Under the pieces are notes generated by a model. It had not been told where the DNA came from and made no database searches. It saw nothing but the letters and a program-made list of their open reading frames with translations. A stretch of 64,000 bases of DNA from Phytopythium helicoides (taxonomy: Eukaryota > Oomycota > Peronosporomycetes > Pythiales > Pythiaceae): positions 1,302,001-1,366,000 of the forward strand of contig JANFNE010000004.1 in assembly GCA_024867545.1 (NCBI GenBank), in the 5' to 3' direction. Shown here piece by piece: positions 1 to 9,482 of the stretch (within the stretch, counting starts at the first letter, position 1; every line of letters begins with the position of its first letter). A program made the position numbers and the translations under genes.

Positions 1-337
1 GCACGATGGGTGCAACTAGACTCGATATTGCAGTGATGAGCGCTGCAACGGCGCTCAGCGCGAGACTCCGGCCAGAAAGCACCAAGATAGCGCGCAGAAT
101 GGAGCCCCTATACTTTTCATAGGCCGCGATGAGATCCTTGGTCGCCTTGGCAGTGGAGTTATCGCGATCGAGTGACCAGATGTCGCTGTCTTGGAGTTGT
201 CGATTGCTGCCAATTTTCATCGCCGGGCTCATGTAAGATAATAACAACCGGGACGCCCAAGAAGCCGAATGCGATGGATTTGGACGTAATTGCTCCCTCT
301 CGGAAGCTGGAAATGTCGAATATGCGAGTTTTGGCAT
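1..337 (-). CDS. ABC transporter, ABCC (MRP) subfamily, N-terminal fragment
   Basis: The reading frame starts at an ATG at 337 and stays open to the window edge, giving the first 112 residues; the rest lies outside. The N-terminal part reads PSHSASWASRLLLSYMSPAM, followed by MKIG, LQDSDIWSL and then ATKDLIAAYEKYRGS. This is the classic lead-in of ABCC/MRP exporters: a helix beginning in a 'S-A-S-x-x-S-R-L' motif, then 'D-x-W-x-L', then the first transmembrane domain. A hydrophobic segment (SLALSAVAALITAISSLVAP) at the fragment's end fits the first TM helix. ABCC proteins are ATP-driven exporters of conjugates and xenobiotics in plasma or vacuolar membrane. The nucleotide-binding domains are not visible, so whether the gene is intact is unknown. 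Confidence 0.8.
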   Translation of the reverse strand, partial: MPKLAYSTFPASEREQLRPNPSHSASWASRLLLSYMSPAMKIGSNRQLQDSDIWSLDRDNSTAKATKDLIAAYEKYRGSILRAILVLSGRSLALSAVAALITAISSLVAPIV

Positions 338-779
338 GTTGGGAGGTGATTGGAGAGTGTCCGATTCGATTGGTATGTTGGAAACTTGTATGCAGGATAG
401 TTGGTCTATCTGGTTAGTTGCGAACTGCGCGGTGGAGAGTTTGCTGATCAAAGGAAAGCTCATTGTAGGTCCTGGTTGGATTCGATTGACCTCGCTGGCC
501 TGATGTTCCATTTGACTGCGAGCTGGATTTTCCTGAGTCAATGAGTTATGCACATTCTGTGAGGTGATCGATCACTCGCGTGGTTCGGTCTCTCGGCAAA
601 AATCCAGTGAGTCATAAACAAGATCTAACAGACAAGGGCATTTCATTTGTTCTTGATTACTTAAGTACATTCAGTTCGTAATGCAAGTGTGTAGGATAGA
701 GAACCTCCTTACCACCCAAGTCGACTTCATCGTCGTCACGGCCTCCTGTATCGCTCTCGGCTCCATCAGACGAGCTGGT
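338..779. other. Intergenic, upstream of ABCC gene
   Basis: I see no supported gene here. It holds the upstream region of the ABCC gene and, at about 690-779, sequence that continues the homology of the small membrane-protein ORF ending at 780: an acidic Ser/Asp/Gly-rich stretch in the same frame beyond its stop codon. Confidence 0.4.
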
Positions 780-1052
780 TTAAAGATACGTTGAGGCTGT
801 GAAGTCATGCGCTGAAGATGGGATGCCAACTGAGACCGATGCAGGTACAGCCGTTGGCGGAGCGCGTATTGCGAGTCGTGGTGATCTCTCGTGCCAGTAC
901 GAAGAGTCAAAATGGTGCCTGTTCTCCCCCTGCTGTTGGGAGGCTCTGTCAAACTTGCGGGAGCTCCGCCAAATCGAGTACCCGCAAGCCAAAATGGCAA
1001 TGGTCCAGAACCCAACCCAGCAGAAAACAAACACATAGATCCCGTCCGTCAT
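780..1052 (-). CDS. Small single-pass membrane protein, left paralogue (possibly truncated)
   Basis: This is an ATG-started 90-residue frame. An N-terminal hydrophobic helix (YVFVFCWVGFWTIAILACGY) is followed by basic I-W-R-S-S-R-K-F-D-R and a hydrophilic tail. It closely parallels the ORF at 1492-1833: both have G-hydrophobic-W-x-G-F, then Y-x-V/I-W-R-x-x-R-x-F-D-R. The paralogue ends in an acidic Ser/Gly/Asp tail. The equivalent acidic stretch here lies in frame but beyond the stop at 780, so this copy appears cut short by a premature stop. Sequence upstream of the ATG is also homologous between the two but contains stops here. I do not recognise the family. It may be a real tail-anchored or signal-anchored protein or a decaying duplicate. 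Confidence 0.35.
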   Translation of the reverse strand: MTDGIYVFVFCWVGFWTIAILACGYSIWRSSRKFDRASQQQGENRHHFDSSYWHERSPRLAIRAPPTAVPASVSVGIPSSAHDFTASTYL

Positions 1053-1491
1053 GACACCAAGCTATCAATTTGAAGAATGGCAGCAAGTTGAGCTCAGTGC
1101 GAGTGTCCAGAGCCAATTGGCTTCATGTGGCTTCCAAGCGAACCCCATCCTTGCAGTTCGTTTCCTGAAAGCCATCTTCACACCGTTTGCCACTATTGGT
1201 GCACTTGTGGATCCACATCGCGAGCGCAGCGAGCACCACAAGGGGTTACCCGCCGATTATGAACGCGGAGCTAACGCCATCTAACGTTGTGATGAGAAGC
1301 CGAATGGCATTGGCGGTGCGAGGCGATGGAGTCTAGTGACGGTGGTGCAATTGGGTGGTGGCAACAGATGATGGTTCAACCAATTGGCTCCAATGCTTTG
1401 TTTCATTGTCAGATTCAGTGCAGTGCTCGCCGAGACAGACAGCGAAGTTTGCAGTTCGAAGATGAAATCGTCCTTCCGAGTGGCTGTCGGG

Positions 1492-1833
1492 TTAGTCCCA
1501 GTCTCCTGCTGTCGAGTCGGTATCGCCTCCGGAGCTGCTTCCAGCGTCGCTTGCATCGTTCCGACTTTTATCACGAGGAAATATCGAGATCGAGACATCC
1601 TTGGAGTCCAACATATCAGTTAGTGGCGGCGGCGGAGCTTGTGCTGCGGGTCGCGGCGATGCCGCAGCCTGGTATGAGGATTCGTTCCACACACTGTAGT
1701 TGATCCACGGGTGAGAACGGTGTCTTCTGTCAAAATTGCGCTCGCACCGCCAAACCAAGTAGCAGGTAACCGCAACACTGACGGCCATGAAACCAAGCCA
1801 GGCGAAAAGTAATATGAGCCCTTCGTTCATCAT
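1492..1833 (-). CDS. Small single-pass membrane protein, right paralogue
   Basis: This is a 113-residue frame from the first ATG of a double Met (1833 and 1830). Residues about 5-26 form a hydrophobic helix (LILLFAWLGFMAVSVAVTCY), followed by L-V-W-R-C-E-R-N-F-D-R, then a Pro/Ala-rich linker and an acidic Ser/Gly/Asp C-terminus. The frame is open for another 30 codons upstream without an ATG, so it may be the last exon of a longer gene. It is a tandem, same-strand duplicate of 780-1052, about 440 bp apart. Family and function are not recognised; the layout suggests a signal-anchored protein with a cytosolic tail. Confidence 0.4.
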   Translation of the reverse strand: MMNEGLILLFAWLGFMAVSVAVTCYLVWRCERNFDRRHRSHPWINYSVWNESSYQAAASPRPAAQAPPPPLTDMLDSKDVSISIFPRDKSRNDASDAGSSSGGDTDSTAGDWD

Positions 1834-2505
1834 GGCTACGACCTGCCAAATTGAGGAATGCCCGCAGAGCACAAGCGGCGCGGGTACAAGAGCGGACCCA
1901 ACTAGCACTCTCCACGGTGGACCCAAGCTTTTGTGGGTTCACCGCATGGAAGAGCCCATCAGTGCGAACGAATCGCGGGGATCTGATCCCGATACTGCAG
2001 TCGAGCGATTCAGTTCATCTCCAGCAGCAAATCCGGATGATGGGCGGTTGTTGACGAGTGCACAACTCGGAATGCTGCGAGTCGACCGAAGGAGCGCCTT
2101 CACCCAAAGCAGCATGAGGGCGAGAAGAGAAGCTCCATCCGCAGCAGCAGCTATTTAGTGCATTGCCTCTGTGAGCTGTCGACTCGAAGCCTTGGGCGGA
2201 GGTAGCATGACGAGGCAATGGCGGTCGGCAGTGGATGGCCGCCGGGCGTTGACGATCGGCTCGCTGCTCAGTCAGCTACCGTCGATCAGCCCATCGCAGG
2301 AGTGCCTCTTCACGCGTTACGCGATCTGCTCTGCATGCGTCTGCAATGTCAGCTCTGAGATCCGGTCTCCTTCCATACAAACCGGCAGAGTCTCGCCGCC
2401 ACCTCGCTTTCTGTTCGTCCCACCCTTTCCAAGTGCACAGTACACATTTCGCGAGTCAACCCAGTGGTCCCAGTCGAGAAACCCCCACAGCAGGCGACAG
2501 GCGGT
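1834..2505. other. Intergenic between small membrane ORF and LRR kinase
   Basis: No supported gene. On the minus strand an ATG at about 2117 opens a 58-codon frame with a hydrophobic N-terminus, but I could not join it by splice sites to the downstream membrane ORF. The right part should hold the promoter of the LRR kinase; no clear core element was found. Confidence 0.3.
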
Positions 2506-5045
2506 ATGGCGATGCTGCTGCTGCCGCTGCTGCTGCTGCTGCTGGCGCTGGCGCTGGGCCGCGTCGCCGGCGCCTGCGAGCGCGCGACGTCCGCGCTGTC
2601 GACCGCGTGCGGCGGTTTGTGCCTCGAGGGTCGGCCGTGCGTGGCGCTGGCGGCCGACGCGACCTGCGACGCGAGCAACTCGACGTTCGCGAGCTGCGCC
2701 GAGGACGAGAGCTCGGGCTGCGCGTTCGAGTGCTTCACCAACGGCCCGGATGACTTTGCGGCCAACGGCATCGTCGACTTCTCCGACTACGTCTTCTTCG
2801 TGACAGTCGACGGCGCATCGGCCGCCGAGAACGAGACGGACGAGCACCCGTCGGCGCCCAACGCCGTCGTGGCGACCGCAGAGGCGCTCACGCTGCTCAA
2901 CACTACCACGAAGCTGTGCGTTGCGTTCTTCGGGGTGAGGGACCTCGACGGGCAGCTGGACTGACAGGGGAGGCGAAAACGCAGGACCATCGCGGGAGGA
3001 CTCAGCGTGGACGGAGAGCGAGACGTGGTCGCTAACCTCACGCTCGCAGACGGCTTCCTCGGATCGGACCCCAACCTCCTCTCCATGTACGGATGGGTTT
3101 TGCATCTGGGTGAATGATATGCCGCGCTGACGATGCTGTTCTTGGCGACAGCACGCTCGCCAACCTGTACCTGGGGGACACGGCGCTGCCCACGAGCACC
3201 TTCCCACCCCAGCTGACGGCGCTGACGCTGCGCAACTGCATGCTGACGAGCTACCCGCTGGACCTGCCGCTTCTGGTCGAGCTAGAGAACCTGTACGTGC
3301 GACGCCAGCAAAGTGGGGGGAAGCTAATGACTTGTGGCTGACCGAGTGATATATAACCCATCGCAGGGATCTCTCTCAGAACGAGCTGGTAGACTTCACC
3401 GGCAAGCTTGGAGAACCGACCTTGCTGCGCACGCTCAACTTGTCCGGCAACTCGATCGTGTCGTTCAAGCCCAGTGGAAACTTCACCAACGTCACCAGTC
3501 TGTATGTGATTTGTCTTCCTCCTCTGATTTTCTTGACGCACACTGACACCTTGGTCTCGCAGGGATCTATCCAACAACTCGCTGTCTACCATTCCGGCAG
3601 CCGTGTTCGAGTTCACGGCGCTGGAAACGCTCAACCTGACGGGCAATAGGCTCAAGAGCGTACAGCTGTCGCCGTACCAGGAGGCATTTCTCAAGGCTCT
3701 GACCAATTTCTCCATCGACACTTTTGGTGGCGTCGACGGTTGCGAGGAGAGCCAACAGGCTACCATCGCGGGAGTGTCTGTGTGCTTGACTAGTGATGCC
3801 AGCAGTAGTGGATCGAGTGGTGCGACAACAGCCGGAACTTCTAGCTCCTCAAGCAGCAACATTGGTGCCATCGCCGGCGGCGTTGTGGGTGGCCTTGTGG
3901 CTATTGCCATCATTGCCGGACTCTTTCTGCTTCGACGCAAGCGTAACCGGAAGGAGGCGCTCAGCCTGCACCTGCCTGACGATCGCGACATCATTCAGCA
4001 TGACAGCAAGACGACCGCTGCGACCACGGGCGGCACTTCCAATGACAGCAACCACCTTGGTACTCAGCATCAGTCGCTATCGTCGCAGTCCATGTCGCAG
4101 TCTCGCGACACTGGATCGCTGTGGACAGATCAAGAGCTGCTGTCACTGCAGGTCAACCTGGACGACGTGCAGGATGTTCGCAAGATTGGTGCCGGTGCTT
4201 TTTGTGTCGTGTATCTCGCGACGTTCCGCCGCACGCAGTATGTTGCGAGCAAGCGTCTCAAGCGCGACGAGGTGTCGTGGCGCAACACGCAACGGTTCCT
4301 GGAAGAGATCAAGCTTGTGTCGAAGCTCGACCACCCGCGGGTAGTTAAGCTCGTGGGTGTTGCCTGGAGCATCGAGGCTGATCTGCAGGCTTTGTTCGAG
4401 TACATGGAGAATGGCGATCTGCGGACGCATCTTGAGCGCACGGCGCCTTATGATCGCCGGTGGTGGACGGACGACGTCGAGACTGACGAGACTCGCGGCA
4501 ACAAGCTGCAGATGGCTATCGATATTGCTGAGGCACTCGTGTATGTGCACTCGTTCGCCCCACCGCTGGTGCATCGCGATCTCAAGTCGCGCAACGTGCT
4601 GCTGGACAGCCAAATGCGTGCGCACGTGAGCGACTTTGGTGTAGCGCGGTACTCGTCGGTTGACGCGACTATGACGGCGGGTGTGGGCACGGGCCGGTGG
4701 CTGGCTCCCGAGGTGATTGCCGGCAGCGGCGACTACGACCAGTCGTGCGACATCTACAGCTTCGGTGTGGTGCTGGCCGAGATGGACACGCACACACTGC
4801 CGTACGATGACGCGCGCGGCTCATCGGGTCATAAGCTCGCAGACGTCGCCGTGCTTCAGCTTGTAGCAGCCGGCCGGTTGCTGCCGAACTTCACTCGCGA
4901 GTGCCCACCGCGCGTGCGCGAGCTGGCGCTGCGCTGCATGTCATTCAACCCTCGCGACCGGCCGAGCGCCGTCGAGGTCGCGTACGCCCTGCGGTCGCTG
5001 CAGAAGAGCGTGCGGCTGTCGTCGGGTGTCGGCTTCGTGGTGTGA
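2506..5045 (+). CDS. LRR receptor-like protein kinase, TKL group
   Basis: Five exons: 2506-2915, 2985-3086, 3152-3292, 3367-3501, 3563-5045 (756 aa). All introns are in the same phase, as is usual for LRR cassettes. The start at 2506 gives an ideal signal peptide (Leu-rich h-region). Next come a Cys-rich ectodomain containing ECFTNGPDDF, three to four LRRs (LDLSQNEL, LNLSGNSI, LDLSNNSL, LNLTGNRL), a Ser-rich juxtamembrane stretch, one TM helix (GAIAGGVVGGLVAIAIIAGL) and a basic stop-transfer. The kinase is complete: GAGAFCVV loop, VASKRL lysine, HRDLKSRN catalytic loop, DFG and APE motifs. It probably acts as a surface receptor kinase; ligand and pathway are unknown. A paralogue with a dead kinase lies at 12947-15612 and shares exon structure and ectodomain. 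Confidence 0.9.
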
Positions 5046-5698
5046 CGAGCCTCCGAGCCCTGTATGAGCGCTGGAAGGGAGGCGGCGGCGCTGCTTCGAG
5101 TGGCAGAGCGGCGAGTTCTCGTCCGCGACGACCGGCGCGGCTCACGTCACACGTCGCACTTCAACTTACGTTTGCTTTTTTTACAAATGTGAAGTGTCAG
5201 AATGTATGACCCCGTTCAAATCGACAGAACGCAGTCAGCAGCCGCGGGGCGCCAGCTGGTGGCTGAATCGCGACACGCGCGACAGCTTCAAGCCGCCGCT
5301 ACTATACATGGCGGCAAGATCTCATGTGACGGCATGGGTACACTCCATGGCGTCGGTGCGTTGCAGCCATCCGTCGCCACTTCGCTGCCTCTACATCAAG
5401 ATCCCATGATCGTAGGGTCTCGTGCTACCATGAGATGGCTACAAGTGAGACTGAGAGGGTCTCAAGCGGAGACTCGCCTGCGGTTTCTCTGAGGAGACCA
5501 TGGAGATGCAGCGCTCGAGTGTGCTTTGTTGATCCGCGTTGATTGTTCATTGTCTAAAGCTAATCGTTACTATATACTCTTTACTACTTGGTGGAGGCCG
5601 TGTCGGCCCAGTCCCTCCGGTCCATGTGTGGCCGGATGGATAGATCATCATCATCATCATACCGCACTCGCTCCCCTCTCCATGGAGAAGGAAGGTGC
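5046..5698. other. Intergenic, 3' ends of two genes
   Basis: Convergent 3' flanks of the LRR kinase and the KIX/F-box gene. It contains a short (ATC)n run at about 5645-5660. I see no gene, RNA or mobile element. Confidence 0.4.
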
Positions 5699-7330
5699 TC
5701 ACCGCTCGCAGGCCACGTGGTGCAGCTTGGGCATCATGCCGCCAGCCACGGCCGCCTCGATGACCTCGTGCACGCCACGCGCGCTGAGGAAATTGTCCTC
5801 GAGCCCGAGGAAGCGCAGGCGAGGGCACTTGGCGTGCGCCAGCAGCTCCACCACGGGCGCCACGCAGTCGTCCGTGATGATGTTGCCGCCCATGCATAGG
5901 TACTGCAGCTTGGAGCACTGCCCGCTGGCGAGCGCCGCCATGACGCGGCGCAGCCCCGACTCGCCCACGTAGTTGCGGCGCAGGTCCAGGCGTGCCAGCT
6001 TGGGCAGCGAACCAGCACGCAGCAGCCACGCCACGTCCACGGCGCCGACGTCCGCTAGCGCGTTGCCACCAAGCAGCAGGTCCTCCAGGTCCGGGCACGC
6101 GCCCTTCACCAGCGCCGCACACACCATGTGCAGCGCGTTCACGCGGCACGTGTTGGAGAACACCGACACCAGCCGCAGTGCGCGCAACCGGCGCCCGGCG
6201 CCGCGTTCCAGCGCCTCGGCCAGCTGTGCGACCACCATCTCGCCAACGTTATCGTGCGAGAGGTCCAGCTCGCGGCAGCCCCAGGCGTGCAGTGACATGC
6301 CGTCCTCGGCCGGCGGGGGCGTAGCAGGAGAAGTTGTCGTCGTCGCGGACGCGGCAGACGACTGGTAGCGTTCGTTGGTAAGCGTGAGCGTCTCGAGGTG
6401 GGGGAAGCGGCCGAGCAGCGCCATCGATGAGCCCGAGAGCGCGTGCACGTCCATCTCCAACGAGGTCACGCAGCGCGGGACCACTCGCGCCGCGAAGCGG
6501 TTGACGGCGCTGAGCCGCGCCGTCTCGACGCCCGGAAGGAACTCGAAGATGGCGCGCAGCACGTCTTCGCTGGTGGAGAAGAAGACCCTGCCCTTGCATT
6601 CGTCGCTGTCGTGGGGGAGCTTGGGGGCTTCCGGGACGGCGTCGAGCCGCGGGCGCTTCTTGAGCTGCAGTCTCGAGACGCCGAAGGGCGTGAGCTCCTG
6701 CGCGACGGTGCGGCGCTTTCCTAGCGCGGACTGCGCGGCGTCCATGACTGTGTCTGTGTCTGCCGAAGCCCTGCGTGCGCCTGCGGCCTCGTGGTAGCTG
6801 AGCGAGACGAGCGACTGCAGCCTCCTGCGCAGCGTGTTGAGGTCTCGGTACTCGTTGAAGGAAGCTGCGCGCGAGTAGAGCGAGAGCTCGATGCGCTTGG
6901 CGAGCGATGGCGTGCGGTCCGCGGGTACGCCGCACCCGTCGACGCCGAGCGGGGCCAGGCGGCGGTTGCGCGTCATGGCGATAATACGCTGCACCATGAG
7001 ACGGCGCTCGGGCAGGTCGGCGGGCGACTGCCAGTGCTGCAAGTCGGCCGTGTACCTCTCCGGCAGCACGCCTGGCGCGGGTCGGACGGGGGCGGCGCCC
7101 GAGCGCATGGGCGCCGCCGATCCCGCCGAGGCCGCGGCCTGAGCCGCCGCGACCGCCGAGGCGTCCGTGTCGACCGTGAGGTTGGCCCAGGGCGTGCGCA
7201 GCGTGGAGGCGTCTAGCGAGCGCGGCGTGGCGCCAGGCTCTGCGGCCACGGCGGCCTTGGCGACCAGGCGCGCGGTCGAGGGCGTGAGCGCGCCCTGCAT
7301 GGCCGACGAGATCTCGCTGCGCGTCGCCAT
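5699..7330 (-). CDS. KIX-domain + F-box + leucine-rich-repeat protein
   Basis: This is a single-exon 543-residue protein; the start is the first ATG (7330) in a frame open further upstream. After a low-complexity Ala-rich leader, residues about 95-180 match a KIX fold: W-x-S-P-A-D-L-P-E-R-R, MVQRIIAMTRNRR, then SLAKRIELSLYSRA and LNTLRRRLQSLV. Residues about 250-290 (STSEDVLRAIFEFLPG, then LSAVNRFAARVV) look like an F-box. The C-terminal half has RNI-type LRRs (LEDLLLGGNAL, LARLDLRRNYVG, LQYLCMGGNIITD, LRFLGLEDNFL). KIX domains bind transcription-activator peptides; F-boxes bind SKP1. A nuclear adaptor or ubiquitin-ligase receptor for transcription factors is plausible but inferred. KIX genes are numerous in Phytophthora; a KIX/F-box fusion is unusual. 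Confidence 0.75.
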   Translation of the reverse strand: MATRSEISSAMQGALTPSTARLVAKAAVAAEPGATPRSLDASTLRTPWANLTVDTDASAVAAAQAAASAGSAAPMRSGAAPVRPAPGVLPERYTADLQHWQSPADLPERRLMVQRIIAMTRNRRLAPLGVDGCGVPADRTPSLAKRIELSLYSRAASFNEYRDLNTLRRRLQSLVSLSYHEAAGARRASADTDTVMDAAQSALGKRRTVAQELTPFGVSRLQLKKRPRLDAVPEAPKLPHDSDECKGRVFFSTSEDVLRAIFEFLPGVETARLSAVNRFAARVVPRCVTSLEMDVHALSGSSMALLGRFPHLETLTLTNERYQSSAASATTTTSPATPPPAEDGMSLHAWGCRELDLSHDNVGEMVVAQLAEALERGAGRRLRALRLVSVFSNTCRVNALHMVCAALVKGACPDLEDLLLGGNALADVGAVDVAWLLRAGSLPKLARLDLRRNYVGESGLRRVMAALASGQCSKLQYLCMGGNIITDDCVAPVVELLAHAKCPRLRFLGLEDNFLSARGVHEVIEAAVAGGMMPKLHHVACER

Positions 7331-7562
7331 GGGGTGCGCAGGTGGGCGGCGATTCCCAAATGAGCGAGCAGCTCCAGAGGGGGCGGGACGGGGCGGCTGC
7401 AACATCTACTGTACGAAGAGGCGAGGATTTTTTTGTTGTTGTTGTATTTTGTACATTTTCGACGCTTTTTGCGCCTGCTTCGCTGGATCAGGCAGAGTTT
7501 ACCAGGAGGAATTGAAGCGGCCTTCAACTCGGCAGCCCGCGCGTGGATGGCGCCACGAGCCT

Positions 7563-7997
7563 CTATCCCCCGCGGACTCCGGACAGGCGGCCGGCCGCAG
7601 CCACCGCAGCGCCCCGTCGAGCGGCCATGGAGCCTCCGCGGCGGCGCTCTCTGGCCTCCGCCCCGTTGCGCCAAAAACCGCGGTTGGACATTTCGGCATT
7701 TCGGCATTTTGGCATTTCGGAAGGTGTCGAAAAGATGTAAAAGCCCTTCGCGCCGACCTCGAGGCGCTTGTATGCGTCGAGACAGTGGGAGCCGCGCGCT
7801 CCGCCCGCCTTTGCCGGCTCGGCGCCGCCATTGTGGATGTGGGGGCCGTTGGCGGCGCTCAGCAGCTCGACGACTCGCTCGGCAGACCGGCAGCCACTCA
7901 GCTGCGTGGTCGCCAGCTGCTGGAGCGCTGCTTCGCCCCCGGCTGAAGGGCGCTGCAGCACATCGTTTCCCGCTCCGGTTCCGTCTCTGGCGCTCAT
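7563..7997 (-). CDS. Hypothetical ORF upstream of the KIX gene
   Basis: A 144-codon frame from the ATG at 7997. The first about 85 residues (including SAERVVELLSAANG and C-L-DAYKRLEVGAKGF) have amphipathic-helix character. The remainder is Arg/Gly/Ala-rich and runs through the short GGCATTTC repeats at 7688-7720, which argues that the true coding part, if any, ends earlier or is spliced. I do not recognise it. It could be a small coiled-coil protein or non-coding. Confidence 0.22.
   Translation of the reverse strand: MSARDGTGAGNDVLQRPSAGGEAALQQLATTQLSGCRSAERVVELLSAANGPHIHNGGAEPAKAGGARGSHCLDAYKRLEVGAKGFYIFSTPSEMPKCRNAEMSNRGFWRNGAEARERRRGGSMAARRGAAVAAAGRLSGVRGG
7688..7720. repeat. Short tandem repeat, 8-bp CATTTCGG-like unit
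   Basis: Four near-identical copies in a row of CATTTCGG or CATTTTGG. No coding or structural role is visible. Confidence 0.7.
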
Positions 7998-8559
7998 GGC
8001 TGTCACCAGCGTGCCACGTTGGACCCGGTGGAGGAAATCAGCTGACCTGACCGAGATGCCGAAGGCATGGTGGTCGGTGGCCTTCTACGGCGTGGAGGCG
8101 AGCGATCTTTGGTACATCGGATTGGATCCAAACGCGTAAAGCGTCAAGCGTTTTGCGCCTCGCCACCATGGACCTGATGAACCAACCGGCCAGCACGCAG
8201 CGCATTTTTTGCCATTTTGATGTGGAAGCGCCGCAATTGCGACCGAAGGAAGGAGGAGGAGCGGCGGTGCGCGAGCGGCCGTCGAACCCACGCCACTCGC
8301 GCGCGCAGATCACAGCGCACGCAGCTGCCGGAACGCGGAATTTTCGACTCGTTCCCTGAAAATGGCCGCGGAAGGCGCCGCGAAGCTGCTCGACTCCATA
8401 ATGTCCCGGGACGTAGTTTGGATTCCAACCACGCCAACTTGGAATCCAACTGCGCCGCGCCTGGTTTCCAAGGAACTTGCTGGCGAAAAAAGCAGCGAAA
8501 AGCGAGCGCCGCGGACCTTCAGCTGGTGCACTGCGGCTGGCGCTGGGCTCTGATTCCTC
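7998..8559. other. Intergenic, no supported gene
   Basis: Long open frames exist on both strands but lack domain-like composition or splice support. I see nothing that can be named. Confidence 0.35.
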
Positions 8560-8937
8560 ATGCATGACTTGCGTCGGCGTTTCCAGCAGCTGGCCGGTGA
8601 TTTCCACCGCCTGCTCGCGGCGCTTTTCAGAGAGCACAAATTGACGTTGACCAGATCGCGACAGTTAGTCAGCGTGACCACACTCCGTCTCGCTGCTGAA
8701 GTGCTCTGGCGTCCCCAATGCTCCATGGCCCGAGTTGAAGCTTACGCAAGGTGAGATATCCACACCCGATACACTATCATCTGCTCGTAGAGGACTCCTG
8801 CAGCGACGCTGTAGAGAGTGATCAAAGTGGACGCCCGCTACAGCAAGCACCCGAACGTGCGCGCTGTCTTTCCACGCCTAGGGGTTCACCACTTCGAGCA
8901 TTGGTTTGAAGTCGTGGGGTGGAAGCTCGGTTGTTGA
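8560..8937 (+). CDS. Small hypothetical protein, two exons
   Basis: Exon 1 is 8560-8750 and exon 2 is 8817-8937, joined across a 66-bp intron with good GTGAGA...TAGAG borders. This gives 103 residues and keeps the frame, whereas reading through gives an immediate stop. Exon 1 encodes an Arg/Leu-rich amphipathic stretch (RRRFQQLAGDFHRLLAALF). Exon 2 encodes DARYSKHPNVRAVFPRLGVH and ends HWFEVVGWKLGC. The basic, Leu-rich N-terminus could be a mitochondrial presequence. No family is recognised. The gene model rests on splice logic and protein-like composition only. Confidence 0.4.
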
Positions 8938-9482
8938 GCTTGATTGTGCTGCTCGGCGTCAACCGCTAGGACACATCACTTTCATTCTGACTCCGGACTT
9001 TTTGATTGCTCGGGACGATGGAGCCGCTTGTGCGCCTTTGCCACGATGAAACAAAGGCAATGCAACGACCGATCCCTTGTCGGTCTGTCTATTGTTCGCC
9101 TCCCACCCTTGCTTGCTTGCACGGCTTCGTGCGGCGTACGGGTCTTCGCATCTGAGATCCCGTCCACTCTCCACATCGCCTTCGTGCTCTGTTCGAGTCT
9201 AGCGGACACCAACCAACCGCAGCAGCATCACCAGCGTTTCCTTGAGCTAGCGGCTTTTACGTGTAGCGTTTCGTATCGTCCGAGCTGTACCTACGCCATC
9301 CCATCGCCTCCTTGGCGTTACCAGCTCCTCTTCTGTTGGATGAGCGTGGCAAAGCCTCTGATCACCTTCATGCAGAAGCTCGCGCGTGGACACCTCGTTG
9401 AAGCTCGCATGTCGCCCGAATGTCGCTGGAATCTCGGCCTCCTCGCGTCGCCGCCACTGCCAACCCCCACGCCGCCGCGAGC
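8938..9482. other. Intergenic, upstream of phosphatase gene
   Basis: No gene supported. The motif TCACTTTCATTCT at 8977-8989 resembles the oomycete initiator plus flanking element, but it lies about 500 bp before the next ATG, so its use is uncertain. Confidence 0.3.

Noticed and set aside
2317..3207. A 296-codon minus-strand frame
   Set aside because: Antisense to the first exons of the LRR kinase, with low-complexity Arg/Gln composition.
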